Origin: Perkinsus chesapeaki
Lineage: Eukaryota; Perkinsozoa; Perkinsida; Perkinsidae
Reading direction: 5' to 3'
NCBI GenBank assembly: GCA_013115145.1
Contig: JAAPAO010000089.1
Coordinates: 1-64,000 of the forward strand
Length of the DNA: 64,000 nucleotides
Shown: positions 1 to 11,574 of the stretch, piece by piece
Numbering within the stretch: the stretch's first letter is position 1
Layout of the letters: each line of letters opens with the position of its first letter
Translations under genes and position numbers: made by a program
The notes under the pieces: model-generated
What the model saw: only the letters and a program-made list of their open reading frames with translations
The model's database searches: none
Told to the model about the DNA's origin: nothing

Positions 1-105
1 CCGATACTAAACCACCACTACCACCTCCCAGGGTATATTGAAGTGGCCGATACTAAACCACCACTACCACCTCTCAGGGTATATTGAAGTGACCGATACT
101 AAACA
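1..105. repeat. 46-bp tandem repeat, two full copies plus a partial third
   Basis: The unit beginning CCGATACTAAACCACCAC starts at 1, again at 47 and again at 93, a period of 46 bp with one or two substitutions between copies. The array is cut by the window edge, so its true length is unknown. No ORF fits it. Confidence 0.9.
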
Positions 106-120
106 TCGGAATAGGGGTTC

Positions 121-174
121 AAAAGGTATTATACCTTTTTATTATACTCCCGGAGTATAATACTCCGGGAGTAT
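121..174. repeat. Two ad hoc palindromes upstream of first gene
   Basis: Positions 121-139 form an AAAAGGTA/TACCTTTT inverted repeat. Positions 144-174 form a near-perfect inverted repeat built on ACTCCCGGAGTAT / ATACTCCGGGAGT with a one-base centre. Both could form hairpins or cruciforms. They precede the first gene and could belong to its promoter, but nothing proves that. Confidence 0.7.
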
Positions 175-261
175 TACTCCCCAACTGAGTGTCACTTGTG
201 ACCACAGAAACTTATGCAAACACTACGACCGGTTGGACCGATTCTGATCGAGCATCACTAA

Positions 262-1292
262 GCTCACAACCGGGCTGACTTGGAACACACAGACCCGGTC
301 AAATCTGGAAAAGGCGAAAAGACAGATGAGCGGTCACGGAATGTGGCCGTCACCTCAGAAGACTCACTCGGTGACGTGACTTGGACATTCACTGTTCGAA
401 TCGAACAGTTCGATGCCCGACTGAAAGCATTCTCGTTTCTCAAGCGTATTTTTGGATGCCCATCCAAGCGAGAAGCCAGTCTGCGAGATTCGCAGATTCC
501 TCTCATGGTGAGTCGTCCAATATTAGCCGTGAGTGGTGCGGTGAAATGCTGACCGGCTCATTCCCTTATCCAGAACCTCGACCACAACGCATCGACAAAC
601 AGGAAAGCTTCCGCCTTTGTATGTCGCTTATCAGGGTTATTATTGGAATATACATTCTACTAAGCATCTTGCTGGTATGTTCTATTCCATACATAATAGA
701 AGCTTGTGCTGCGAGGTGGGAAGTCCAACTTGTTAACTTCGACATCAGTCCACCTCCGATTTGGATAAATGACCCGCCATTTGGTTTCCACCATCTTCCT
801 CCGGGAACAGATCGCTATGCCAATATCTCCCTTTCATTGTTAATTGCTAACAACCCTTGGTGGTTGATGGTGGATATTCCTAGGATTAGAGTCTCTCCTG
901 GGTTGATGGGCAGTTTTGATCTATTTCCAGACGATGGAGAATTGGACCAAAACGGACGACTCCATTTTAATCAGCGGGTTCCGTGGATGCACTTGGAAGG
1001 GAGTACAGGTCTTTGTCTACCTTCTTTTCTCAGAGCAAACCAGAATCTCACCATTATGTTGGCCCTTGGTACGGTCTTTTCTGTGCTTGGCCATAAGAGT
1101 AGCGATTATAATGTAGAAACCACAGTTATTCATCGATCTCGTAATGATCCCAACAAGGCGGGCGTCAGCCCAAATTGTATAAGCCTCAAGATGACCCTTG
1201 GAGCAGACGATATTGGTCGAGCTGTCATTTATGAACGTGGCGAGTTTGACCAGAAAGGTCCAATAGCACTATATTCTCTACGCATAAAGTAA
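262..1292 (+). CDS. Single-pass membrane protein, unknown family
   Basis: Two exons can be read. The first is open from 262 to 507 and ends at a strong donor (GTGAGT at 508). The second runs from 603, after CAAACAG, to a TAA at 1290-1292. Joining them keeps phase, and the 95-nt intron carries stops in the upstream frame. The first exon has no in-frame ATG, so the true start lies further upstream. Exon 2 opens with a hydrophobic segment (about 25 residues from SLIRVIIGIY), then about 190 residues with several N-glycosylation-like sites (NIS, NLT), which suggests a type II anchor with an extracytoplasmic domain. The overall look resembles LEA2-type late-embryogenesis-like ectodomains, but I cannot name the family. 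Confidence 0.55.
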
Positions 1293-1798
1293 AGGCCGAA
1301 GCTGGTTATCTACTGGTGATTGTGATACGATGCTCAAAATCATTAGAGCACTCATACAAGTATATCTGCACACGTCCTCTCTTGGTGCACGTTATTAACC
1401 GCTTGTAGGAGAGAACAAGACATGTGTGGCCGTCGGAAGATGTGCCAATTTTTGATTTGCGCAACTACTCAGCATCGGGCGATGAGTGCTCTTGACACGG
1501 CTCTCCCGATTCAAGATACACGATTACATCATGCCCAGCTGTTGTACAGTGTACACTTAGGTACAAATACTTATGGATAGACTATTTGATATTATCGATA
1601 GACTATTATGGATAGCCGAGCTCTTTCACAGAACCATCTTCATTGTTGCGTTGATTGGATAACAACAGACTACCAGGCCATAATCTCTACATACTACTAC
1701 GTAGTACGTAGTACGTACGGAGTACGGTGTGGGACTATAACTAGTATCTTGTATCTTTCATGCCATTATATGTCCACCACGCGGGACAGAAAGCTTGT
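1293..1798. other. No gene seen; short palindromic ACGTAGTACGTA run
   Basis: Only short ORFs without recognisable features. Around 1692-1715 a self-complementary TACGTAGTACGTAGTACGTA run occurs. Nothing else is supported. Confidence 0.4.
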
Positions 1799-2295
1799 CT
1801 AGCCGCTTGTCGACAGTATTGGTGAGGTCTTCAACCTCCTCAACACTGATAGCTGCGGCAGGCTGCCGCCGGCAGCAGTCTTAACTGCATTCCACAGGGA
1901 CTCCAGGTCGTCGCACTGCCGGATGACTCGAAATGTCTGGCATGACAGTCTCATGATGAGACCGTCATTTACGGCATATTTTAGGAAAATATTAGTGAGG
2001 TAGGCTGCTCCGGGGAGTCGGAGCATCCTGCGCCTGACGAAATATCAATCTCACTGATCTCCGAACTCAACTGTACATTTGATAGTATACGAGAGTGGCG
2101 CGGAACGGGTTGATAAAACTTGTCGGATGAATTATAAATTATAGTGGAGACTTGCCAAGAGGCTCCGTTAGCGAGGAGCCACGAGGTCCACATGGACTCA
2201 CGAGTCCAATAGTGAACCATCGCTCCTTGAGCGCAATGCGACGGTGAAGTAGTACGTGCGATACGACAAAAAACAGTAACCTTACGGAACAACAT
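1799..2295 (-). CDS. Putative small gene, F-box-like fragment (weak)
   Basis: Two overlapping minus-strand reading frames look coding. The downstream one (2026-1799, ends TAG) contains LSCQTFRVIRQCDDLESLW, which recalls the second half of an F-box (hydrophobic-Cys-xx-F/W-R ... LW). The upstream one begins at an ATG near 2295. Joining them would need an intron near 1990-2040 that I could not place. It may equally be a decayed gene. No neighbours help. Confidence 0.25.
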
Positions 2296-2883
2296 TGCTC
2301 ACGTCATGGACGATCTATGCTGCCTCGGTCGATGTGCCTCTCGGAGTTTCCTGAAAATGTATGATGCTCGCGACACAAAGACCGCTTCACCTGAGTACAT
2401 CACACCGAGGCGGCTCCAGTCTGGCGGCGGCGGCGAAACAAGCCAACAAGCTTATACTTGAATTAAAATATGAATGCTAACAGTGTACTATTAAAATTTA
2501 TGGCAGTATGAACGCAATGACATCAAAGATGGGAGACAGCGGGATGGAAAGCCAGCACATGTCTTATCAACAACACATCAGCTGCAATTGCTCCTCGAGC
2601 TTCCTTCTCATCGTCATCTGCCCTTAATACCAACCAATTAATCCCTCCAATGCCCTACTAGCTCCGTAATATCCGCATCAAGACTGCCGCCTTCATCATC
2701 ATCACGAACCCCACCAGAGACCCCTTCTGCGACAGGCACTGCCGATCCAACCTACATAGGCGATAATTGTGGCTTTTTCAGTTCAGCTATGCAAAACCCA
2801 CGGAGAACAGCAACGCTGTCGACATGTCACTTGTTCAACGATTTCTCTCGACAAGAATCCCATAAAAGAAGGTAGAATGCAGG
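2296..2883. other. No gene seen
   Basis: No ORF of interest on either strand. The stretch is of mixed composition with a few A/T-rich runs. Confidence 0.4.
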
Positions 2884-2926
2884 AGGAACTCGAATTCCCA
2901 GAACAGTTCTGGGAATTCGAGTTCCT
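2884..2926. repeat. Perfect 43-nt palindrome (21-bp arms, 1-nt centre)
   Basis: Positions 2884-2904 (AGGAACTCGAATTCCCAGAA plus C) are the exact reverse complement of 2906-2926, separated by a single A at 2905. Such a long perfect inverted repeat can extrude as a cruciform or fold as a hairpin. It lies outside any confident gene. Confidence 0.95.
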
Positions 2927-3316
2927 ACCTTAGTTACTAACGATTTCTCATGGACTACCTTGACCCCGGACCCATCAGAGATACTCTGTGATGACGGTGA
3001 CGCCAGGTTGGTCATCGACTTTATACTGCTCGGCATGCCTTCACATTTGGGTCCCTATTAACCTACTTAACAATAAGCCTATCCATAACCTACTTCAATC
3101 GAACATGCGCCACTGATTTCTTGCGTCGCACGGATTCTCTCCCTCATGCTCCTCAACGCCTTCTCAAGGCCAGTGACATCTCCGCGCTGAATTCCCTGAA
3201 ACCATCAAATATCAACGGCGACTACAAATCGCCTACTTCTGAAGCCTCGTCCAGACCAACTTTCAACGGAGATAATTCTATGGCGCGTGACTTTACCTGC
3301 AATGACTCCCGCCAAA

Positions 3317-4074
3317 TCAAATGCAAACTTGAACCTCAGCAGATTCTCTAATCATCCTGGCATCCTGACTTTTGCTCAGTAACAACTGCTCCACCATGTG
3401 CCCGACCAATCGCAGAACCTGGCCATCATCCATGCTGGAATATTTCTTGGCCTTCCCGATCATGCTCTCAACTTTTACAAGAAGGCGTAATGGCCTAGTG
3501 GAATTTAAGTCAACATTTGGTGTCGGCGAATTGGGTATTTTGGTTTCCAATCCTGAAGCGGTTTTCGGGTTTTCAATATCCGTATTCAGGTTTCCGGGTT
3601 TCATTCTATCCCTAGGTCCTTGGCAAGGCCTCCTTGCCCACCCTTTCCTCTTGCTTCTGTAATATCCTCCCCAAATCCATCGCCCGAACTTCTTCTTCAC
3701 AACACAGTTCCTTTCCTCCAGTCATCCATCCCATACCCGAACCCATCTGTACATCTAAAAACCCTCTCCCTCACCCCAAGCCCCATCCTTACTCCTCTCA
3801 ACACTTTCAAGACGCTTGGCTACAACTCGAACCTGTGCCTTCCGTACATCCTCCCGACCGCCACGATTTCTCTGACCTCTCTCCTCAGCTCTCGCTTCAT
3901 CTCTGCGATTTCAGCCAGCATACTCGATGTCGAATCAGCAAGGTGATCTCCTCCAAATCTTCGCTCCTTCGCAGCTTCCACATTAAATCCGTCGACTGCG
4001 CATGACGGAATACTCGTCAGCGTCCCAGTTGAGAATCTACAAGCGTCGGATTCAGCACGACCACGAATATCCAC
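3317..4074 (-). CDS. Putative charged/coiled-coil protein or eroded gene
   Basis: Minus-strand frames at 4074-3820 and 3700-3317 have protein-like composition. The first ends in a charged helix (AEIAEMKRELRREVREIVAV). Immediately downstream, another frame continues with the helical segment AQVRVVAKRLESVERSKDG, and the 3700-3317 frame ends in a further amphipathic helix. The frames differ, so either introns or frameshifts separate them. It could be a coiled-coil gene or a gag-like remnant of a retroelement. Proline-rich plus-strand ORFs over the same bases look like the shadow. Confidence 0.3.
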
Positions 4075-7000
4075 ACCTGTGAGATCGCGCTCTACTTGAT
4101 GTCGGTGATAATGATTTAACCTACCAAACCCTTCATTACCGTCTACTCGGCGTTACGCTGACCTTTAATGGTAGTGAGCGCCGTGATCTTTCCCGCGCGG
4201 CTGAACGAGACCTGATCAAAATCCAATACCTGCCTATGGTCCCATGGACCGGATAAAATATTTTTCCCAAAATTTCCGGAAATTAAAATTGCAACAAAGA
4301 CCATCAGACGCTATAATAACGCTTATAATACAAGACTCGATATCGAAAGTCTAGCAGTAAAATTCGGCACTTTTCTTTGAGGTCGCCGCTAAGATATCAA
4401 CAACAAGCGTCCAGAGCGGCATTCTACCCAGTAGTACCTAGCAGGCTTGTTGCCATAATAGATAGTTCTCGTTCCACAGTGAGCTCGAGCTCGACTTCGG
4501 CCATCCACATTAGCCTCCCGAGATCGTACAGTACTGAGACTCGGCGCTTATCAGCGGGATGGACAGTTGGAGGTAGGGGACCTCTGCGTGCTACGTCTTC
4601 CCCAATCCTTGTGCTGCCTCGCCTCATCAGTACTCCTAAAAAGACTTTAACGTAGCTTCACTCCAACTATGTGTACTCCTTTGGAAGAAGTTTCCAAGAA
4701 AGCGAATGGTAACTCGTAGTTCTGAGAATTATCCTCCGAACTCCACAAGTAACGTTCGAAAAATTTTGCAAACGCTGCAAAGTCAAATTTTTTCCAGGTC
4801 CGAAAGACTCCACCACTGGAAAGTGAATCGCAGTAAAAAAGAAAGACGCCCTTTCCCGAGGACAAATACTCTGTTCAGAACCTCTAACTAGAGAACGATT
4901 TGCTGAACCTCCAATGGCGCAGGTACTGAATAATACCTTCTGATGGACAGGAAGAGCGTATACGAGTGATCGTCTTACATATCGGCCATGAAAATTTTTT
5001 GAGAAAATTCTACGAAATTCCCGTCGATCTTTGCACCCCCAAAAAGGGAATTTATCAACGTCAATCAGGCAAGCAAATTGTGGAACATTTTCCTTCTATC
5101 CCAGCTCTACGAGTTTCCCCCAGGAACGCGGTAGGGCCATTTTAAAAATCGTAACAACTTCGATCTGGCGGCGCCCCGTATCCACCGAGCCTCCAAGAAT
5201 ATCGAATAGTCCACGGAGTGCACCACCATCCCATATCACCTCGAACCATTCCCTTTCCCATCCGCAGTGCAGCAAGCAACGCCATCCGCTGACCAAGCGG
5301 AGCCTCCCAAGCACAACCGTATCATACATTCCGCACCTTACTCTCTCGGCACAGACTCCTCCGGAGGAAAATATCCTCCCTCTGGGATGGAGTATCAGTC
5401 GTCAAGGAAGCTCTTATAATACTGAAAGCAAAAAGAGTTATACCACCGAGAGGATATATTCCTCAAGATGCATCCAATAATCGCTCCCTACAGTGTGGGA
5501 TGATACCGGTGGCATGTATGTCGGTTTTCTCAGCCAAGCTTTGATTCCGCCATTCAATCGACGTATGCCCTGTCGTGTCGAAATCTCCCAGGAGAATGCT
5601 GTGAATTTGTTTTTCGTCGGTAGGCGGGCAGATGCATATATTTCAACACTTGTATTCGCGAAGCGACGTCTCATTGTTTGCGCAGATTTCTGATCTATAC
5701 GCAGTTCTCTGAAGAGATTCAACCACCGAGCCTAATAAGACATCCCGATCTGGACCTCAGACGCTCGCTTTCAGAATGCAAATTATTCGCCCTTTCCAGC
5801 TTCTCTCTTATCGTTAGCACTATACATGGCAGGAATTAGTATCGAACTGCACTATAGAATCAATCTGAGTACCCTTCCATAAAAATTCCTCCTATCCAAC
5901 TCTAGAAAACCAAACCTGGTATCCTTACCTTTCCCGAAGCAATAACGGGCACCGTTGAGGCTCCGATGTAATCACCGCCGATCCCCCCTCCTGCACTAGC
6001 ACACCGATCAATAACGTTAATCCGAGTCTACCATCTCGATGGGAATATCTGCCGTCCGCCCAGTGGCGATGGGATAATAGTAGCTGGGCAAGGAGGACAC
6101 ATCACTGAAGGAATATTCAGACGAAGATGCCATTACCAATTGGAAGTCTCTTTTGGGACAGTATTTACCACTTCCAACGCAAGCGCGAATTTGTAGAAGA
6201 ACGCTCATGACTCCGTGCAGAATGGAAAAAGCCGAATACTCTACTCACCAGACGTACAACTGTGTCCATTAGGAGTAACCAGCTCTCACGCTGGTAGCAA
6301 AAAAAGACTCCCCTGACAGTCTTCTACGGTACAAGGCTTTCGCGAATCAGGGTAGACTACCACACCGGAATGACCGGGAAAGCCCCCAACCGACGCCAGA
6401 ACTGTCGCTTTAGCCTTTGTTAACGTCACTTAGTTTGAGCTTCTCGAGTCCAATAACCGTACAATGCCTCAACAATTGTTCCCTTGACCATTTCCCATTG
6501 TCCTTGATAATTGGTAGAGGTCAATAACGCTCATCATGCCTAATCAGGTCGCACCGTTAGAATCAACTTTGATTTTTCAAGCTCCAACTGCCCATGACCG
6601 ACTCACTTTAAGAGACTCTTAATGTTGAAGACCTATGACAAATGAGGGTGCTCGGTGGTGATACTATACTCATCATACTTGCCTATAATAGTACAAACTA
6701 CTGTAGATATAATAATATACAAATGATCGTGCACAATATAAATAAGATGCAATCTGCAACTTTGCAGATGTTATATAGTATATTATGGCTCCGAACTCAC
6801 CATCACCAAAACGAACAAGTCAAGCGCCGTTTCTCGAGCTGAGAGTATTACTTCTGGTGTCGGGACAAGATTCCCTTACACTCGGCAACCTTCGGGTTTC
6901 CCTTAAGCTCTCTCGAGCATCTCAACTTCAGAGATGTAAAGAGTCCTTCATCCGTAACACCTGATGTGGTACGTTGTCTGTTCAAACTAAGCCTCGTCAT

Positions 7001-7482
7001 TCACCGTTACATATCCTTCTGCGAGGGAAAAGTTATCGATTACCAGGGCGGGCGCGATATTATCGCACTCGTTGACAAAATTCAGCAACTCCAAAACTGA
7101 GTACTGCTGCTCACCTATTGGTGATTTGGTCGGGTTGACTTCAACCAGTGTTGGTATATGCCCAGCGGCATCGGCATAGTGTCGAGGGAATAGAAGTTTT
7201 TGGGGGAAATTTTACAAAATTTCCGTGGTTTTTTTCACATTGCGAATACCTGAAAAGGTGTAATTTTTATATCTATTCGGGCAGGGGATTCCCCGGCTCA
7301 CCTGAGGGAGGTGACCGACAGACATCTCAGGAGATTTTTGCGCTGTAATACAGCAACATCTCGATTAATTGAAAATATACTAGAATTATGATAATTTGAT
7401 TATCTAATTTATTTTTATTAAAAATTATTATACACCTTTTGGCTTGCCTATTAACACTGCAGCAGCCTTGCTGAGTTGTATT
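4075..7482. other. 3.4-kb region without a confident gene
   Basis: Many ORFs of 60-150 codons occur on both strands but none shows a recognisable motif. Minus-strand pieces near 5722-5438 and 6208-6017 have mildly protein-like composition and could be exons of an unrecognised gene. Short AAATTTT-rich stretches near 4990 and 7200 look alike. I assign no function. Confidence 0.3.
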
Positions 7483-10358
7483 AAATGGCCGCCAACTATC
7501 CTGGTAGCAACTTTTCCGGGCCTCCGCACTCGGCAGGAGGGAGCTCGCAAGGTGGTATCCCATACCGATCCCTCGACCAAAATACGTTTTATTAGGTCAA
7601 CAGGATCCCTTCGCCGCTGCCGCCGCCATCGCCGCAAAAACTGCTGCATCGTTGACGAGTCAGCTCAGCCAGAAGGCCGAGCAAGCCGGTGCGTTCAATT
7701 CGGTAAGGTCCCCTTAGTGCACGCTGGTTTGATAGATCTGTTTCAGGGTTATGGCCAACATGGGGATGAACGAAGGGTAAGCCAGGAAAGAAATGCCTCG
7801 AGTGAATCTGTGCTTGTCTTCTGAAGCCGGGGAAATATTTGACGAAACTTCCTGAAAAGATTCGTGGTCCCGTAACCTCCCCATCAGTCGCCGTACCTCT
7901 TAAAAAGCCTAGTAAATACCTGTCCCTCCGTGAACTGGCGGCATGCTCGAAAGATCTTGAGCTCTGTGTTCTCAGCAACTTTTCGTCGGTGGCATACCTG
8001 ATGGTATGACCGATGATCAGTTCCATCAATATTTTGCCCAATTCGGCAACGTCGACAGGGCCATTATTATGACCGACAAGATGACCGGTCGCTGCCGAGG
8101 TTTCGGATTTGTAACGTATTCCAACAACGCTGAGGTGGAGGTAATAAGAACGATGACGGCGGGTCGAGGGTTAGTGGTTGATTGGCTCTAACTCAGAACT
8201 GCTTGGCGAACGCACCTCATCATCTAAATGGCAAACGAGTGGATGTTAATCGATCCCAGGACCCTCATAAGACAGAAGGAGGTACTTAGGAGGGGAAGGT
8301 TTAAAATGTATGTGGTAGGGAGCATTATCATCTGGAGATATAATATATAAAGTAGGCATAATATAGATGTAGGATATATAAATGTAATGAGGAAGTGGAA
8401 TAAAAATAGTATATAAATGCACACTGCTCTATTGCATGCATCAAATATATAGAAGGCCGCCGCGTGCCTCGTTTTTCCGAGGCCTGGATAGCCTTACTCC
8501 AACATTACATCGACCTTATAGGACTCCGCTAGGGCCCTAGTCTCTCGTTCTCGTGGCTGTCGTATGGCCAGGCGACTCTATAGCTCCATAACGGGCCAAT
8601 TAGAGTTTATAAGGTCGAATGGAAAAATATAGGGCCGCCCAGGTCTATAAGTAAACGAGGCACGTGGCCCTTGCATAATAGTACATACAATGTCTGCATA
8701 CTATATCTCAGAATAGCATAGTTACCTTTTCTGTGGCCATTTTCATCTCATAAACCGACTTGAACATTGTTAAAGCGGTAAAATGCAGAGGAATGCACTA
8801 GTTCGGTGTGTATATTAATGCATAGTGGAAGAGATATTTCTATATCTAATAAAATATATATAGGATCCTCTCTTATGGTTAAATATATGTGAACTCGTTT
8901 TGTCAGGTTGGGGCGACAGGAGCGGCGGTCCGGCACGGTACTACTGGGCGGCTTTGTAAGCTTTTATTTTTCCTTGCTAGTCGCGGAGGAGATGACCCGA
9001 TGAAGGTCTTCTGTGGCGGTCTCCCACAGGACTGTGATTCAGGTAATCTGACGGCCGGGAAAGTATCCCCCAATCCTTTTCTCTTTAGAGCGACTTCGTG
9101 AGCATTTCTCACAGTACGGTAATATTGTCGACTGCATTGCCATGTAAGGCTCCCTATCAAAGTGGTGGCGCAAGTGATGCTTAGGCGAGACCGGGACACT
9201 GGTCGCTCGAAGGGTTACGGCTTCGTAACGTTCGATTCGGAAGACGCTGTGAATGCTGCCATCAACGGCAATAACATGCTCGATGGACGATGGGTAAAAA
9301 CACTTTGAAAGCACTGACTTAGACTGGGCATAGGGAGTATTTATTTTGGTCGAGAGGCCACAGCTATATTGAACCCTATTAGTAAGAGTATAGCTCCCGC
9401 CCCGCACAGGCTTCAGCGGCCCCGATGCTGCTGGGTACCAATACGTCGCATGTGTCTGTCAAGTAGTGACACTGGAAAATGCAACACTCTTTCTTCGACT
9501 CCGGCATCGGCCGCTATATCTACACATTATAATGATAAGTCCGTTTAATCCAGCAGCTTATCGTACGTTGGTCATAGCGGAGCTCGGGTAAGACTGAGTC
9601 ACCCTGGCTAATTCCCGCCAACCTTTTTGACCGGAAAAATTCTTCCATGATGAAAAGCGCTCGAAAATCTTCAGCGGAGTTTCGTAAGCCATCGCCTCGT
9701 ATGCAAGTCTGATTGGAAATATCTTTCGAAAGCAAGAAGAAGAAGCATTGAATGTATTCCTCTTGGGCCGGCGGCATTCGTCTGTTGTTCAGGTAGAAGT
9801 GCGGAATTCTCAAAGGCAGGGATCTGATGCTGGCAGTAGAGGAAAAGGCAGAGGCGGTTGGAATGTAATCAGACATATCGATCGCGTCACGGCGTCACAA
9901 AAATATCCTCAGTCACCAGAATCGGGAATGCAAGGCTACGGAGATGCCTACAGTGCCTGGGCCGGAATGACAGCGGCTCAGCAAGCGTAATGATTAATCA
10001 AGTGGAGTGTTACGGATTTCCGTCCAGGGCGTACTACCCCTATGCAGCGTACTATGCCGCGGCAGCACAGCAAGGCGCTCAGGGAGGAGCTGCTGGCCAG
10101 ATGACCGACCCGTACGCCTGGCCAGGCAATCGAGCTTGCTCACTTTATCTCAGTTACGCTGCCTACTATGCGGCTTATGCAGCAGCCGCCAATCAACAGC
10201 AACAACAACAACAGCAACCGGCGGCAGTGGGGGCGGCTCAGCCAGAATCGTACCCACCAGCGGCACCAGGTATGGACTGGATGTCTGAATTGTGCAATCT
10301 GTCCCCATCAGGTGCTGGCCCGGCTAGTGGTGACACAAACCGCGCTAATCCGTATTGA
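7483..10358 (+). CDS. RNA-binding protein, two RRM domains and Q/A/Y-rich tail (Musashi/DAZAP1/hnRNP type)
   Basis: ATG at 7483. Exons that keep phase: 7483-7551, 7596-7702, 7747-7776 (30 nt), 7976-8140, 8197-8281, 8989-9042, 9089-9143, 9185-9293, 9793-9864, 9913 on, and about 10040 to TGA 10356-10358. RRM1 shows RNP2 LFVGGIPDG and RNP1 RGFGFVTY. RRM2 shows VFCGGLP and KGYGFVTF, then VEVRNSQRQ and an RG-rich stretch. The tail is Ala/Tyr-rich with eight Gln in a row. Two tandem RRMs plus a disordered tail is the layout of hnRNP A/B, Musashi and DAZAP1 proteins, which bind RNA for splicing or translational control; the exact orthologue is not clear. A possible 46-nt intron lies before the final exon (GTATGG ... 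CATCAG). The 707-nt intron 8282-8988 is far longer than its neighbours and contains a MITE-like element. Confidence 0.85.
8455..8670. mobile_element. MITE-like foldback element in an RRM-gene intron
   Basis: The ends share CGTGCCTCGTTT in inverted orientation (left about 8463-8474, right as AAACGAGGCACG ending near 8664) with GGCC flanks. A second internal inverted pair, TCGACCTTATA near 8510 and TATAAGGTCGA near 8608, and a central palindrome CTAGGGCCCTAG make the whole 216 bp nearly foldable on itself. There is no ORF. This is the form of a non-autonomous DNA transposon. I could not define a target-site duplication with confidence. Confidence 0.65.
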
Positions 10359-10776
10359 TTTCCAGTACTATAGACGACGCCCTCGTGTGTGAGGGGGGTT
10401 TTGGTAGGAGTTTGATGAGTGTGTTTGACTGGAAGCCGTTTCGAGTTGACGCAGTTCATCAAACGTATAGACCACCATTACAGATCATCAACACTGTGTT
10501 GTGTTACAACAGTTACAAGATACGTCAATTTTTGGGCGCGCGACGCAACGTCATTGGTAGGGTGCTCCAATGTTCCCCACCTGAAATATATCATTCAATT
10601 TTTGAATAGCTTTCTAGTCCCCTTAGTCGGTCGGTATTGATTTTTTTGAGTTCATCACCTCTAATGCCGACGACCGCATAATACACTAATTATAAGGTCG
10701 ATTTTTATTTGATTTCTAAATGCTCACAACTCGACTTCTTACACAGTTTAATCTTCCTTGAAGCTCACCGCTTATC

Positions 10777-11574
10777 ATGGCAGTTCCTCCAGCAAGCAGT
10801 CCGCCTCCTCCCGACATAGAAGAATGTAGCGCCTGAGATGCCCCTGATGAGCCGGTCGTGTCACACGCTGTTGCGGAGCAGCAAGAGTCTGTCCGCAAGC
10901 CCATCCTGGTGTCGGTCGCCACCCTACTGGTGTCAATTCCCGCCCTGGTTGGTGCCTGATGCTGGCCGGTGCTCGTCTTTGGGCTGCTCGGATTGGCGAG
11001 CACTGCCGGTCTCAACGGTTTCTCCCACACTATCACTTTTGGTCTTAATCTTGCTATTTTTACTAATCTATGTCAGTTCGTTTATGTTGGCACGAAGAGC
11101 AAACGTCGCCACGTTACATGTCACTTTGCAAAGTGGGGTCCCTTCTACTGTGTCGTCTTGGCCACCGTAGGCGTCATGGCTGATTTGACCCGCCATGTCC
11201 TCTTGGACTCTGATAATTGGTTCATGACCGACCCTAGCACAGGGAAGGTCGTCAAGTTCCACTTCGACGATTGCTCTTACCAAATCGATGCAGTTCGTGG
11301 TCTCTCTGATAGCTGCCCCGATATCGGCGTTGGTCCCTTGCTAGTAACCGAGGAGAACGCCTTGGGAGTTGATGCGCCTATGTACAACCCAGACGGTTCT
11401 TATTCTGTATACGGCATTTGGCTTACGTTGGTTGCTACATGGCTTGGCTTCGCTCTCATGTTCATCGGTATAGCTTGGTACACAGACTTGCCTCGGAAGC
11501 TCCTTCGTCAATTCCGAGAAGTCTTTCCTCCGACAGTTCGTGATGCTGAGAGACCTCTCCTACGGAATGAGTAA
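10777..11574 (+). pseudogene. Multi-pass membrane protein frame interrupted by two in-frame TGA codons
   Basis: From ATG 10777 one frame runs to TAA 11572-11574 and is protein-like throughout: a Pro/Ser-rich N-terminus, then hydrophobic helices (for example LVSVATLLVSIPALVGA, LVFGLLGLASTAGLNG, FGLNLAIFTNLCQFVYV, WLTLVATWLGFALMFIGIAW) and a charged tail. TGA interrupts it at 10834-10836 and 10957-10959. Downstream of the second TGA the frame is open for 204 codons but has no nearby upstream ATG. Possible explanations are two nonsense mutations, sequencing error, recoding (selenocysteine or readthrough), or an undetected exon structure. Other genes here end in TGA, so wholesale TGA reassignment is unlikely. 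Family not recognised. Confidence 0.55.

Noticed and set aside
1-105. Telomeric or centromeric satellite
   Set aside because: The 46-bp unit has no telomere-like G-rich motif and only two to three copies are visible at the window edge.
3620-4005. Proline/serine-rich plus-strand ORFs
   Set aside because: Composition is that of an antisense of a Lys/Glu/Arg-rich helical frame; no motif supports them.
10777-11574. Genome-wide reassignment of TGA to Trp
   Set aside because: Several intact genes in the window terminate at TGA (7483-10358, 27111-29258, 58094-60565), and one of the stop-for-Trp sites is TAG, so simple mutation is the more economical view.
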